Below, in pieces: positions 47,966 through 62,845 of a stretch of DNA of 64,000 bases. Source of the stretch: Manduca sexta (lineage: Eukaryota > Arthropoda > Insecta > Lepidoptera > Sphingidae). Every line of letters starts with the position of its first letter. Position 1 is the stretch's first letter. The notes under the pieces were generated by a model. The model was not told the DNA's origin. It saw only the letters and a program-made list of their open reading frames with translations, and ran no database searches. Location of the stretch: contig NC_051118.1 in NCBI RefSeq assembly GCF_014839805.1, positions 3,402,391-3,466,390 on the forward strand, written 5' to 3'. A program made the translations under genes and the position numbers.

Positions 47966-49751
47966 ATTAACATTGATGTAATGTGCCTATAGTTATACAA
48001 ACGGGAAAAATAATACAAATTACTCTTTATAGTAAAAATTATATTTATCATTTCATTTTCAATTTACAATAATTTTGTATGTCGTTATAGTCTCTAAGGC
48101 CAATATTTTTCTATTCTACTGTACCATAAAGCTCGCAAAAATGTCAATACTAACTCTACATTTAACCACTCTTCCTCAAGGCACTCCCTCGAACAAACGA
48201 CCTTGAGCGTTCGTTTCATACATTTACGGCGCACGAGTAACGGACAATATGCTAAGAAAAAAAAAGTATTTTTTTGGTATTTATGATAAATTACCAAAAC
48301 AGTCAATAAAATGCTCAGATTTAAAATAAGTTTTTTTTTAATTAATTTTACGTCTTTTAGAAAATTTTAAACTACTAAAATATTCTTTATTAAATTGTCT
48401 ATCTAGTAGCGTCGATTGCAAATTAAAATGATGGGTACTTTACTAGGAAATGTACGGAATCAACGATGTTAGTGGCGCTTTAATTATGAAATTCATGAAA
48501 TAGTATCCACATTATGAATCAAATTAAACAACCAAACTAAAGATAGTATATTTGAGAAACAATGTTTATTTTTTTTCTATATGTATTATAAATTTGGCAT
48601 AATTCGAAGCTTCTAAAATTATGGTAAACGTTTTGCGGAGGGAGCGTCTTAAGAATTTTTATTGATTAATTTGTTTTAAGAGTTAATTTCGTGCCTACTG
48701 CCCAGCAGTAACCTAGCACTTTACAAAGCTAAGTTTAGACTAGCAAGTTCATGCAGCAATATTTTGCACATAAACTTCCAGATGCGTTTACACCAAAAGG
48801 AATATTTAAATAGTTCCATACTTACGCGACTTGCCGCAAGTCTTGCAAGCTGCCCGCGATTGTAAACTTTAAAATCGCTTGCGGATTAATATCTGCAAGT
48901 TTCATTGTTAATCTAAACTTTGCATTATAGAGTTGATATTTGTAACTTCCTTCAAATTGACAATCAAAAGAATACTTTATAAAAACTTAATTACGGTACA
49001 GAATAGAATATCTAAAATTTTAATAGCAAGGAACAATGTAAGCGTAAGCATAATACAAGAAATCACTTTCATCTATTGGTGAAAATTGTAGCAGAGCAAG
49101 TCAGGGACGCACTCGGGAAATATAAGAAGAAACATGACCCCCCCGAAAAGCGGAATCGTAAAAAATTTTATACTTCTGCATTAGGTGGAAAATATTTTTT
49201 TAAAAAAGCAGAAGAAACGTTCTTGGCAATAAAAGTATAATGAATTAAATTTTATAAAAAATTCCACATACTGTTTTTTTACCTCTAATTCCACATTTTT
49301 CCCAATAGATGATTCAACGTGAAAAACAATTTAAATGCAACTATTAAAGCTACCAATTAGAGAGAATTGATTTCATAAATTTTGTAGTCTTTTAATAAAT
49401 AGTTCTTAGAAAATAGTGGCAAAAGCAAACGATTCACAAAAAAGGTTTCTTACAATAACAAACTAGGTCTAAATGCGCTAGTTCAGACCATTTTTACTAT
49501 ATTCTGCACCAAGGAAATTTAATATGATATTATTTTATATTCATTTATATTTTAGATTTTTTTAGGACAAAATATATTTGTTTGTGTGGTCGCAACCGCC
49601 AAAATGGCATAGACAACAAAACATTACAATTTATTGAAAAACCGTATTACTATGTCGGCACCCACTCGCACGGCAAAATAGCTTTCATTTAATATGTATT
49701 TTGGCACTAAACAACTCTCCAAGGTACAGAATGGAAAAGCGCATAAAATTT

Positions 49752-49771
49752 CTAACCTAACCTAACCTAAC
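49752..49771. repeat. Four CCTAA telomere-type units
   Basis: CTAACCTAACCTAACCTAAC. (TTAGG)n is the common insect telomere repeat; here only a short interstitial run. Confidence 0.6.
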
Positions 49772-50977
49772 TGGTGTACATACATTTAACAACTGGAAAC
49801 GAAACTAATAAGTAATTATAATATTGCACTAAACGCCATCTATACTAAGCCTACGGTAATTTGATAATATTAAGTACTCAGCTTAAGATTTTTAATCTAT
49901 GCCCCTTTAATCTACTTTAAAATGATTTCATGATTTTTTAAGTACATAATTTTACATAAAATGGGGCTGAATTTGATGATATCTTTTTTTTAATATATTC
50001 TTAAAATATAAACATCTTTAAAATTGTGAAAATATTTTACATAAACCAATTTTCATAAATCATAATACTAGACAATAATAATACTTCCAAGTCTATTTTA
50101 AATAATTATCAAATTAATGTCTGTAAATTGTAATAATATTGTTTATATAATTTACTAAATTTATTTTATTTAACTTTGACCAATATTAATAATTAATAAG
50201 CTCTCGTAAAACATAATTTCATTTATATAATGTAAGTACATAACATGAGATTTCATTAGAAGGTACACTTGTAAATCATTTTATCTATGCGATTAAGAAC
50301 AAAAAATACTTATATAAAGGTATACTGCCATGCTAAGCTCAAAAGCGGTATGTCAGGGAAACCTCGAGATAATCGCAGTTTTGTAAATATAGTTTAATAG
50401 TTTTATATGTAAAACTGAGATAGAGAAACTCTTGTAAGGTTTTTTTAACAAGTTCTAAACAAGATACCGTTATTTAGGTAAGTGCATTCGATGGGTATTT
50501 CTTTTGACGACATAAATATCAAGATTTTGATTTTTTTTAGTTACTGCTTTAGAGCTTAGCACGTGGGTATAACAGAATACAATATGAATACTGCTACATA
50601 AAATATTCTAATACAGACACATCAGAGGGATCTAAATAATGTAGATCCCATTTCTTAAAATTCTAACTACTATTGTTCTAAATTTGATTTCATGAGATTT
50701 CAATATATCTATGTATACTATATAACACATGTCACAAATATATATAATATACAAGTTGCTATACTTATATACATTATCTGAAATGAATAGCAAATCATAT
50801 TGAACTTAAATATCCTCTACTGAAGGTACAAGAACACAAAATGCAAAAATATTTTAAAATACCAAAACCACTAAGGGTCTGCATAGTGTTCAAATCAGCC
50901 TTTACAGTCACAAAACAGACTGCGGTGTTGACCGTCCGTAATAGTAAATCCAATATCGTTAAAAAGACAAATTTACT

Positions 50978-50983
50978 TTTATT
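50978..50983 (-). terminator. Possible poly(A) signal of kappaB-Ras
   Basis: AATAAA on the minus strand, about 200 bp downstream of the kappaB-Ras stop. Position is plausible; other AT-rich candidates exist. Confidence 0.35.
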
Positions 50984-51178
50984 TCAATGTCCACCATTCG
51001 CATAAACATAAATTATACTATAAGAGATCATTACAATTGCTAACTAAACATAAAATTATAAAGCCAAATAATCAACTCAAAATCAGATTGTCACTTAATA
51101 GATGAAATGACGGGCCATTTTTGACCCCTTACCTTCTCAAGGTTGATAGCAGAAAGGGCATAGATTAAAAAAGTACCG

Positions 51179-54100
51179 TTACATGGCTTCACTCTTGTTA
51201 TTCTTTTGGGTGAGCTTACTCAGTGTGCTTAGCTGGGGGAAGGCGGTTTTATTTTGTAGTGGGTTGAGTCTCGACGTCATGAAAATGAAAGGTTCGTACA
51301 ATGAAGGGCGGTCCATGGCGGTTACTTCAAAATGGCGGATCTTTTCCCGCGAGCACCAGTTCGAAGCTTTAGAGCATGTGTTCTCGAGGCTGTTTATATC
51401 GTCAGGACCTGTACGATTGCCCACTACCAACATGACCACCTGAAATTAAAAACTATATTTGGATACTCATGTCAACACATATAAGCGACAATGGCTCCAC
51501 TTCACCCAATGTTAAATGTTGTGACGTCCAGAGAGATTATCGATTGACAAGAGACGGTAATCAGTTGCCAGTCAACACAGTTATGCTGGCCTATTCAGAA
51601 CCAGATATATACAGGCTGATTCCGGAACGTAACTTGTGTGTCATTGTTTCCATTATTATGCTTTGTATATCGAGGGTTGAAAGGCTAATTGTCTTAAGCG
51701 ACATTCTTTCGACACTAAGTTTCATACATATATAAAATCAGTATGTTTTTCCTAAGATGTTTTTATTACATAGATACGTTGTCCGAGCTCAATACTGGCA
51801 AGACGAAAGTAAGGTAATTGCCCGACTTAACGGTCAATGAGCGTGCGGCACTAACGTTGTTACGTAACTGTCGATGTATATATATCCTTTTCTAACGAAT
51901 GTATGCTGCATATTTTTATTCCTTCTTCAAGTCCATTTGTAATTATATGTACAGGTGCGTGACTATAGCAAATAGTGCGCCGTTTATGTGCCATTTTGTT
52001 AGTGTATGACGCGTCTATTTGTAAAACGTCATTGTGTTTTTCTACGTTTTTTTAAACTAGTTTAAATTTTTCCCAAAAATGTCGCATAAGTCAATTAGTT
52101 TTTCAACCGACGATATAATGGTCCAGTGGCGAAGGGTCCATATCCGATTCCTGCCGGCTTCCCTTTCGTAATTTATGTAAAATCTAATTATCATTATGAT
52201 TTTCAGACCTCATTTATGCATATTTTTAGAACCTATAAGTTATGTCGGCTTCCGTTTCAGAAAATTTCATTCTTCGCCACTGTAATGGTCGCTATCCAAG
52301 TAGAGAAAAATATTGTACTACCAGCAAATAATTAAAAATATTATATTGGAGTAACTACAAATACTGACCTCCTTTTTATCTTTATTCCTGTCTATATCCT
52401 TCTTCAAATACATCAATACGTCCAGAGATTCAGGTCTAGCCGTATCATACACCATGACAAACCCTTCAGCAAAGCCAAGGTAGTGGCGCTGCAGCACTTG
52501 GTTAGCGGTCAGCTGCATGGTTGGAGACTGAGGAGGACCTGGGCGGAACCAATAGAATATTATATCATTGAGAGTACCTTGGCTGTAAACAGTGCAGCTT
52601 AAAATGTGATATTTTTGGTCTAAACAATATGAACTTAAGACTTCAGTCTTAGATATAATATGATGGCCTCCAGTATATGAAGAAGAAGTGGCTGAAGAAT
52701 TCAGGGGTGGAGTCATGTGCTGTAACATTGGTGTGCATATCAAGATAAAGATTTATCCCAGAAATGTGGAATGATTCTAAAATGCATTACTAAGTATGAA
52801 TTTTCATTAAGATTCAGCAGTAGATTGAGAATACCGTAGTAATGTTGATATTCATGAACATTTTACAGACCCTCTCCCTTGTGTACCAACCAATAAAAAA
52901 TCTATTCAAGTGTATTAACACCTTTGTTGCACTATTTCAATTCAGTTTACTGAATTGTGATACAAACCAGCATATTAATGAGGGTTCTCCACTATTAAAA
53001 AAATAATCATCACATCAAAAAGCACAGGGAGCAATTATAATATTATGAACCTTAGTCCATACACAAAAGAACTATATAATAATACGTTTAAGATGATGCA
53101 TTACCATAATATCACTTATAGTTCATGAGATGATGAAGCTAAGTCTTATTACATCTAGGGTACATAGAGAAATCCATTTCCCAAATGTTCCATTTTTGAC
53201 CCAGAGCTTGCAAAGCATTATAAATGATATGAATTTAACACAAAGCTAGATTACATCACTGGGGTGTGCCAAACCCCACCTCAGCTATAACTTAATTAAT
53301 TAAAAGCCAAATAGTCCCTAGGGGACACAAACACCACATAATACCTAAATTTTCAGTGAAAAATTTAAATTGGGTTTTGATACTTGATCTTTTTATATTG
53401 ATAATTTGCTTACAATATAGGATAATGGGGGCCAGGGAATAATTTTAATTTGTGTTCTAATATAAGAATATTACTCAAAATAAATATATGTCATGACCAT
53501 TTTAATTAAATGTTGTTACAATTTTTTCTGTGTCATTTGTATTTATTTTATGGACAAAAAATAATAACTATAATTTTTTTTTAAATTGACACATAATTGA
53601 TGTATTCCTAATATAATTATTAGCTGTAATTTTTGCATGCTATAAATAAAAAGGTGATTGCAATTAACATACCCATTGCAGCAATTATGAAATTGAAAAA
53701 TTAAGAACAGACAAAACATGCAATAGATCTCTATTACATGGTTCCTAAGACCTAACATTGTTGATGATATATAGATTTAAATATGAAATTGGAAATCCCC
53801 ATGGAAAGGGGAATCCCCTCTCCCAACTTTAGACTTAGTAACACATCCAAACCATTGTAAATAACTAAAAGTACTTATTGTAAACTCTTCAGAAAAAAAG
53901 GTATGATGCTGATAGCTTCCTAATAAAATTTCTGCCATCCCAATCTCAATGGAGATCAGCCAAGTAGGTGGATATTAAAGTGCACTTGTGTTGCGCAATA
54001 CACAGGTGCACTCTCTGTTCCTTCACTCTCATAGTTTAGTGGGACAGCAATCCAACATGACCACAGAGATATCAGGTGCAGGACCAAGGCATGATGATGC

Positions 54101-54468
54101 TATGTATGTACAAAACACGTCACCTCTGTCGTCGCTAAACTATTCCATCTTAACCATATGGACGTATGTACAAAATATTTACATTGTGGTGCATAAAGCG
54201 ACTGCTTGCATGTGATACAAAGCTTAACACAAACTGTACTGAAACCTTTCAACTCGCCTGTAAGCGGGGGCTCCAAGCCCGCTGTGTCGTAAAAGCAAAC
54301 GCGCTCTTTCGTCCCCCTGTCAGTTTCGATATTTGCCACATAAATATCTTCGATGGTCGGGTAAAAAGACGACTTTAAATTCACATTTCCGTAAATAAGC
54401 TGCTCTAGAATAGCAGTTTTCCCGACCCCCTTCATGCCGCAGACGACGACTTTGCTAGTTTTCCCCAT
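51179..54468 (-). CDS. kappaB-Ras: kappaB-Ras (NF-kappa-B inhibitor-interacting Ras-like protein)
   Basis: Atypical small GTPase that binds IkappaB and slows its degradation, dampening NF-kappa-B/Toll-type signalling in the cytoplasm. Minus-strand exons: 54246-54468, 52369-52538, 51179-51439, giving 217 residues. The N-terminus has [18 protein letters not shown] (P-loop, Lys17-Thr18), followed by the effector region YPTIEDIY, the VETD-like IETDRG segment and FYDTAG. Exon 2 has [10 protein letters not shown] and VYDTARPES, then [12 protein letters not shown]; exon 3 begins [14 protein letters not shown] and contains MDRPSLYEP, characteristic of this family. The donor of exon 1 is not certain: TTGAAAG|GTTTCA keeps phase, giving a somewhat long linker after DTAG. 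Its 5' end faces DPM1 across about 0.5 kb. Intron 52539-54245 shows no repeat; intron 51440-52368 carries a family A repeat and an hAT MITE. Confidence 0.93.
51486..51640 (+). repeat. Unclassified repeat family A, copy 4 (split)
   Basis: Diverged head with 'gttatgctggcctattcaga' and 'accagatatatacagg'. The matching tail 'ggtcgctatccaagtag...ctaccagcaaat' is found at 52287-52328, so later insertions, including the hAT MITE at 52124, lie between them. Confidence 0.55.
52124..52282. mobile_element. hAT-like MITE, 159 bp, with perfect 8-bp target duplication
   Basis: Termini CAGTGGCGAAG and CTTCGCCACTG, with TAATGGTC repeated exactly on both sides (52116-52123 and 52283-52290). No coding capacity. 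It is inserted in the tail of family A copy 4 in a kappaB-Ras intron. Confidence 0.92.
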
Positions 54469-57598
<3,130 letters not shown>

Positions 57599-57625
57599 TA
57601 CTGTTATTTATACATTCCTATTGTT

Positions 57626-57631
57626 AATAAA
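57626..57631 (+). terminator. Poly(A) signal of DPM1
   Basis: AATAAA 28 bases after the TAA stop, in the expected place for a short 3' UTR. Confidence 0.6.
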
Positions 57632-57934
57632 TCATATAATATACTTTAATATATAATTGTTGTTTTGATGATATATTCAAAATGATTAATCCTTTATTGA
57701 AAGTCCAGTAGTAACGGAACAAATTCAAGACTTCTTAACGCACTAAATTCCTTTTTTGAAAGTTTTCTGCAACAAAAGTAATGGAACAAATAGGGTACCG
57801 GACTCATTTTTGTTCTTTACTATTATCAAATATTTACCTAATATAAATTATAACACAGAAGGAATTATTAAAATCCGGTAAAAAATAAACAAGTTATAAG
57901 TCTTTGAATTTCCGTGGAAGGCAGGGGGTGGACA

Positions 57935-58490
57935 CTAAGACGGAGTAATGCTGTGATAACAAATCTGTTTCTCGGTGCCCAAAGGCACTGAGAAGCAGAC
58001 ATAGGGCCGTTGTGATTAGCTAATATTGAGATTCAACAATATTAGCCAATAACAACGGCCCTAGGTCATTCTGCCATTTCGTGCAAATTACATTTCCAGC
58101 CAAATTAACCCCTCAGATTTTACTGGATCATTTTTAACAAAATTTTATGCAGTTTTCGCAGGAGTGATTCTTTATCGTTTAATAAACATTACTTATAGAA
58201 TAATGTACAAAATCAAGCGTATGAACGAAACTTAAAAAAAAACAAGTATCTAATATAGTGGCTTTGATTTATCGGAGCTATCGCGCTTTCACATACCTAC
58301 CCCATTATTCATAAACGTTATTTATCTCAGTGTTGACGGCATGGCAGCCTTTACAGTGCGTAGACATAGGGCCGTTGAGATTGGCTAATATTGAGATACA
58401 ACTTTAATCTAGTTGGCTATCAGATAAACAAAGCTGAATAAACAGCAAGCTGTCAGATAAACAAAGCTGAGAAACAGACAGCAATGCTCC
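57935..58490. mobile_element. Palindrome-rich MITE-like region between DPM1 and the HARBI1 relic
   Basis: Outer inverted repeat TAAGACGGAGTAATGCTGT against its near-complement at about 58472-58490. Inside is a strong hairpin (about 58003-58062) with arms AGGGCCGTTGTGATTAGCTA and complement, and a related AGGGCCGTTGAGATTGGC segment at 58367. No coding capacity. It resembles the Harbinger-type ends at 22032 in the shared GGGCCGT, but the termini are not fixed. Confidence 0.5.
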
Positions 58491-58705
58491 GTCTTATAAA
58501 TAAGGTTTATGAATAGGGAGGCTATTCTATACATTCGATAGCGAAAAAATGGTCATCAGCTGTTTCGAGTTTGACGTTTATTTCCGACGTCAGTCACTCA
58601 GTTATAACTTATAAGGCTTCTCTAAGTAATCTGTGGTTATAAGTAAACAAAACAATGTGATTGTAGCGCATCTTTTTCATTTCAATATTTTTATTTACAA
58701 ACGAA

Positions 58706-60030
58706 ATGCAAGCTTTACAATCCCTGCATTGCATTGCAGTAATTAAAAGTACATCGCGTAGGAAAGTGTATCGTCAGCGATTCGATCCATTTTCTCTGGA
58801 TGATGAAGGATTTCGTAAACAGTATCGTTTCTCCAAACAAACTGCTGCTTTTATAATTGACGTAGTCCGCGAAGAGTTGCAGCTGCAACGTAAAGGATGT
58901 GGCACATCACCAGAACTGCAGGTATTAACTGCAATAAGGTGTTGGGTTCGTCGTGAGGTAAGTTGCTAATTTTCGATTTTATTCAAACAAAGGTATAATC
59001 AGAGGGCCCTATTGTGCGATGAATTCGCCCCCGCGAATCTGCTTTTTGAAATTACCGGCATTTTAATCGACGGATTCCGTTTATAGCCGTGTAGGTAAAT
59101 AGGGGATTTGACTCTTCTATCTATATGACCAATGATCATTTATTTAAAATGATGAAATAAATGTGATAATATTTTGTGATGTATGTGTGTGTGACACCTT
59201 TTTGTCTTATATCATTGTATACGACCACCAAAACTGTCCTTCAATTAGAACACCTGAAATTACGAGAAGATGGATATGCCCTAGTGGACCGAATAGGCTC
59301 CCTTGACTATACCTAATGATCGCTTTTTTAAAAATCGTTTTCTTATAGAATCAAGAAGATGCTGGAGACTTCCACGGATTGTCTCAAGCAACTATCAGCC
59401 GAATATGCAGCAGAGTAGCGCATGCGCTCGCGCGACACCCTCCGGATCATATGGTGATGCCCACATCTTCTACAGAGGAACAACAGCTTGTGTCAGAATT
59501 TTACCATGTACTTCCTATCTGTAATTAGATGTATTGATTAAAAAGACATGGTGGCGTTGCAGCCCAATATTGTATAAATAGTAAAGGATATTTTTCCTCA
59601 ACATTCAGGTAAGATTTTCAGGAATATTTAAAAATATTCTATGATAGGTATTACTTTATTGTATAAACAAGACTCTGAATTATTGTAGGTGACATGTAAT
59701 GCTAATCTTTCAATCAGGGACATTGTTGTTGTTTTTTATTTATATTGGACCCCACGGTCACTACCGGGGGAAACCTGCAAATGCAATACTGGAATCCCTT
59801 GGCTTAGAATGCAAGGCCCTCGGGGAAAGTCAGGAAGGGATACCAGAGAAGAAAATGTGGGGAAAGGACCATATTTATCCACACCTGTGTTGAGACAACT
59901 TAGTCATGCTGAAAAGAAATACAATGAAGCACTTATTGCAACAATAAATGTGGAACATTGCTTTGGTGTATGGAAACAGCGCTTTCAATGTCTGCTCCAT
60001 GGCATGTCTATTAAATTTTTGGCAATATAA
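58706..60030 (+). pseudogene. Decayed HARBI1-like (PIF/Harbinger) transposase gene
   Basis: Harbinger transposases are DDE nucleases; HARBI1 is the domesticated version. Exon 58706-58957 has RFDPFSLDDEGFRKQYRFSK and LTAIRCWVRRE and ends at a good donor. The next starts 59349 (NQEDAGDFHGLSQATISR, typical helix-turn-helix region). A broken exon near 59560-59607 retains KGYFS with a 1-bp loss. The exon at 59689-60030 has TCNANLSIRDIV and, near the end, HAEKKYNEALIATINVEHCFGVWKQRF. The IDCTH segment and most of the DDE core between are missing or scrambled, and stops interrupt the joins. It is therefore non-functional as read. It lies tail to tail with the Myb/SANT-like gene on the opposite strand. 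Confidence 0.8.
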
Positions 60031-60636
60031 AGACTACTATTGTGGCTGTTGCACAACATTGCATTTGCTCAAAGACATTACCTGGGAAGTGTGTCCAATG
60101 TTGAATAGGTGTCAAAATCATCTATAATTAACACTGACCAAAACCTTAGACAGCAGAAACTTTGCCATTCTACAGGCTTTTAACTGGCTTCAAAAAAAGG
60201 AGGTTCTCAATTCAACTGTATTTTCTTTTTATGTTTGTTACCTCAGAACTTTTGACTGGGTGAACCGATTTAGACAATTCTTTATTTGTTCGAAAGCTAA
60301 TGTTTCCCATGTGGTTCCATATAAATTTCATTGTTATTGGACTTGTGACTTGGGAGATAAAACAGAACAACTGATTTCTACTATTATTATTACAAAAAAG
60401 CAAAAAATAAAATCTTTTATTTAAACATTAGACATTAAAATTGCTAGAGCTAGATAAATACATGAACAAATGTACGAAAACAATGTTTAATTTTTATTAG
60501 GCACCAACTCCAAAATTGGTAACCTGTATATAGGTTTAATGTTAAATATTTTTTGTGGTTTTTGAAGGCGGTATAATATACCTAGGAACTTCTATGAAAG
60601 AGGTCCACACCCAAAGGTAATAAAACATCATATAGT

Positions 60637-62845
60637 TTAGTACTCATCATTTTTTGATATAAAATATTTAATTTTTTTTTTAAGTAACATTTCTTTTAAT
60701 ACTAAATTTTTGTTTTTCTGTCTTTCATTTGCCATTTGTATAGAATGCAGCTCTTTCCTGCACTGTATTTCGAAATGAGCTATTTGTTCCGCAGGTGTGC
60801 GACAGATCTGAAATAATACAATATACAATGATTTGAAGTAATAGCATAACTTTTCTTTTGATATTTACTTATGATTAATGACGGGTGTGTGTGTGTTTTT
60901 TTTAACAAGACTGAAGTTAGCTTGAAAAGCGTCGGCTTATACAAACACACTGGCCTTTTGGGGGAGCGCTAATAGACGCTGGTAACCCTTGAAAATTAGT
61001 GACCATGCTGAGGTCATCCCACTACCGGATTCAGCTCAGGATGGTTGGTCTCTTGGAAGGATGAGACTTCAACGAGTAGGAATGAGCGTACTAACGACAA
61101 TTTATTATCCTTTTCGTCGGTATGCGGACCGGAACTATCAGAAGGGTCAGGGGGACAGGGAACGCAGCGAGGACGGAACTGCGTTCTTGTAGAGCGTAGA
61201 GTTTCCGGAACTCTTTCTTATGGCGAATAGCCAGAGTGGTATTGTACTCTAGGTTGGTTAGAACTAAACGCGATCGTCTCCGTTTAGCGCGTTCGAATGG
61301 AGGCGGGTATGGTGACTGGTAAATTATATAAATAAATGTTATCAAGTTTACATTCACACCCATTTTTCATTCAGTTGTATGCTACATAAATATGGAATTT
61401 AAAATTTAACTTACTTTAGGTACTTTTTTTTTTATTTTAGTTTGTTTTTTTGGCTGTTCGTCTAAAGCCACTGGAGATGGTTTTGGAGGCTCCACAACTG
61501 TAATCTGATAATTAAATTTTATTTATTTAAATGTACAATAGTATTCTACAGGTTTATAGGATTAAGATGGAATTATTTTATAATTCTAAATGCCTCCTTT
61601 AGTTTTTCAGGTGAAGGTGGATTTGTAGGAGGCACAACTGTTACTTTAAAATATTATTATTACATGAGGCATATTGACCTTATATTTAAATAAAGATTTA
61701 AAGAGTGGCTGAGTTTGTTTGTCTATATCCTTTCAACTCCTAATTTCTTAGAAACAATTGTGTCAATACATGCAAAATAACAAAATTTAAGATAAGTCTA
61801 TTATTTGATTTAAATATGTTATGAAAAAGTAGATTTCTGTTCGCACTCATGTGTTGCCCTCATCTATGATCTTTATAATATTTTGCAATGAATAATCATT
61901 GGAGTTTAATTGTTCTTTTAATGAAACATACCTCTTCAATAATAATATTGTCATTTGTGTGTGTGGAGATGGAGTGCTCTGAAGATTTGTCCTGTAAAAA
62001 TGAATTTTCATAACGCAATAATATTCTCACTTCTTATATATGAATAGTTACAAAGACTGTGACTCAATCAATATCAACATCATTGGCCACAGGATGTCCA
62101 CTGCTGAACATGGACCTCCCCCAAAGATTTCCAAATCAACCTATGAAAGGGGACCGCATCCAGTGACCTCCTGCGATTTTTATGACTTTTTATTATTTTA
62201 TCATGACTCAATTTACAAACATTAAAAACATTCCATAAATTATTAAGTATTACCTGATTTATAGAATCTGAATCAAATTCATTAGTGCCGATAACAATAT
62301 CACTAGGCAGCCAGCTGTTAATGTCTTTGCTACTGACTTCTTGTTTCATTGGTGGTGTGCTGCCACCAGTATCAAATAGCTCCTTCGTCTCTTCGGGTTT
62401 TGTTCGTTTTGCCTTCATTTTTAAAATACCCCATTGTGCCTTCAGCTGTGTTACTGTGCGTGGGGAACCCTTACATATAAGATTAAAACTGAAATAAAAG
62501 GGAAAGTTTGTTTAAGGAATGTATGCATTGTGCATATTGTTTTACATGAAAACAATGGAAAAGTTGCAATATTAGATTTAAGTTAGCACCTCTCTCTCAA
62601 GCTATTCCACGCAGCCACCTTCCTGACATTGGAGTTAGTGTCTGTATTTTTATTTTCGAGGACACTAACCCGCTGCCTCACTAATTCTGTTAATTTAATC
62701 TATGGAAGAAACAATAATATTAGTACATGCATGTAAGCATAGCAAAAAGCGGAGTTTTCAGATAAGTACAGAAAATAGCTGCACCAACTTTGTCTTCCTC
62801 AAGCCAGTTTTCACCCCGTTGGCGTTTTTTTGAAGCTTGATTCAT
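60637..62845 (-). CDS. Myb/SANT-like DNA-binding domain protein (Harbinger-associated or FSBP/MSANTD-type)
   Basis: Six minus-strand exons join in phase: 62789-62845, 62590-62699, 62254-62488, 61932-61991, 61415-61504, 60637-60807, giving 240 residues and ending ISKNDEY. The N-terminal 90 residues form a Myb/SANT-like domain: GENWLEEDK, the helix with LTELVRQRVSVLENKNTD, KVAAWNSLRESFN, then SPRTVTQLKAQWGILKMKAK, with conserved Trp residues. The middle is acidic and Pro/Ser-rich; the C-terminus is a charged helix (QIAHFEIQCRKELHSIQMA to LLKKKIKYF), probably coiled-coil. Proteins of this type bind DNA and, in PIF/Harbinger elements, act with the transposase. All splice sites and the frame are intact, in contrast to the decayed HARBI1 copy next to it. 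It could be a host gene or a recent element gene. Confidence 0.85.
60905..61345 (+). repeat. Dispersed repeat family D, copy 2 (longer)
   Basis: Shares the ordered blocks of 56133-56310, then continues with 'aggaatgagcgtactaacga' and a GC-richer body to about 61345. It lies in the last intron of the Myb/SANT-like gene. Confidence 0.55.
62065..62195 (+). repeat. Short interspersed repeat fragment
   Basis: 'ggccacaggatgtccactgc', 'tgaacatggacctcccccaa' and 'gaccgcatccagtgacctcc' match a phrase widely seen in lepidopteran genomes (recalled, not searched). Intronic. Confidence 0.5.

Larger units (their letters stand above)
44596..51178. other. 6.6-kb intergenic region, no convincing gene
   Basis: Very AT-rich. 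It holds a nested inverted repeat (45576-45708), a family C copy (47710-47965), a possible foldback around 48720-48930, a peptide-coding-like stretch without Met (49022-49240) and a short CCTAA run (49752-49771). The longer open frames here have no recognisable domain or exon structure. Confidence 0.5.

Noticed and set aside
51183..51443. Plus-strand frame opposite the last kappaB-Ras exon
   Set aside because: Antisense shadow of a conserved coding exon; its peptide has no recognised feature.
62040..62225. Plus-strand 61-residue frame in the Myb/SANT-like gene intron
   Set aside because: Falls in a common interspersed repeat fragment; no initiation or splice context.
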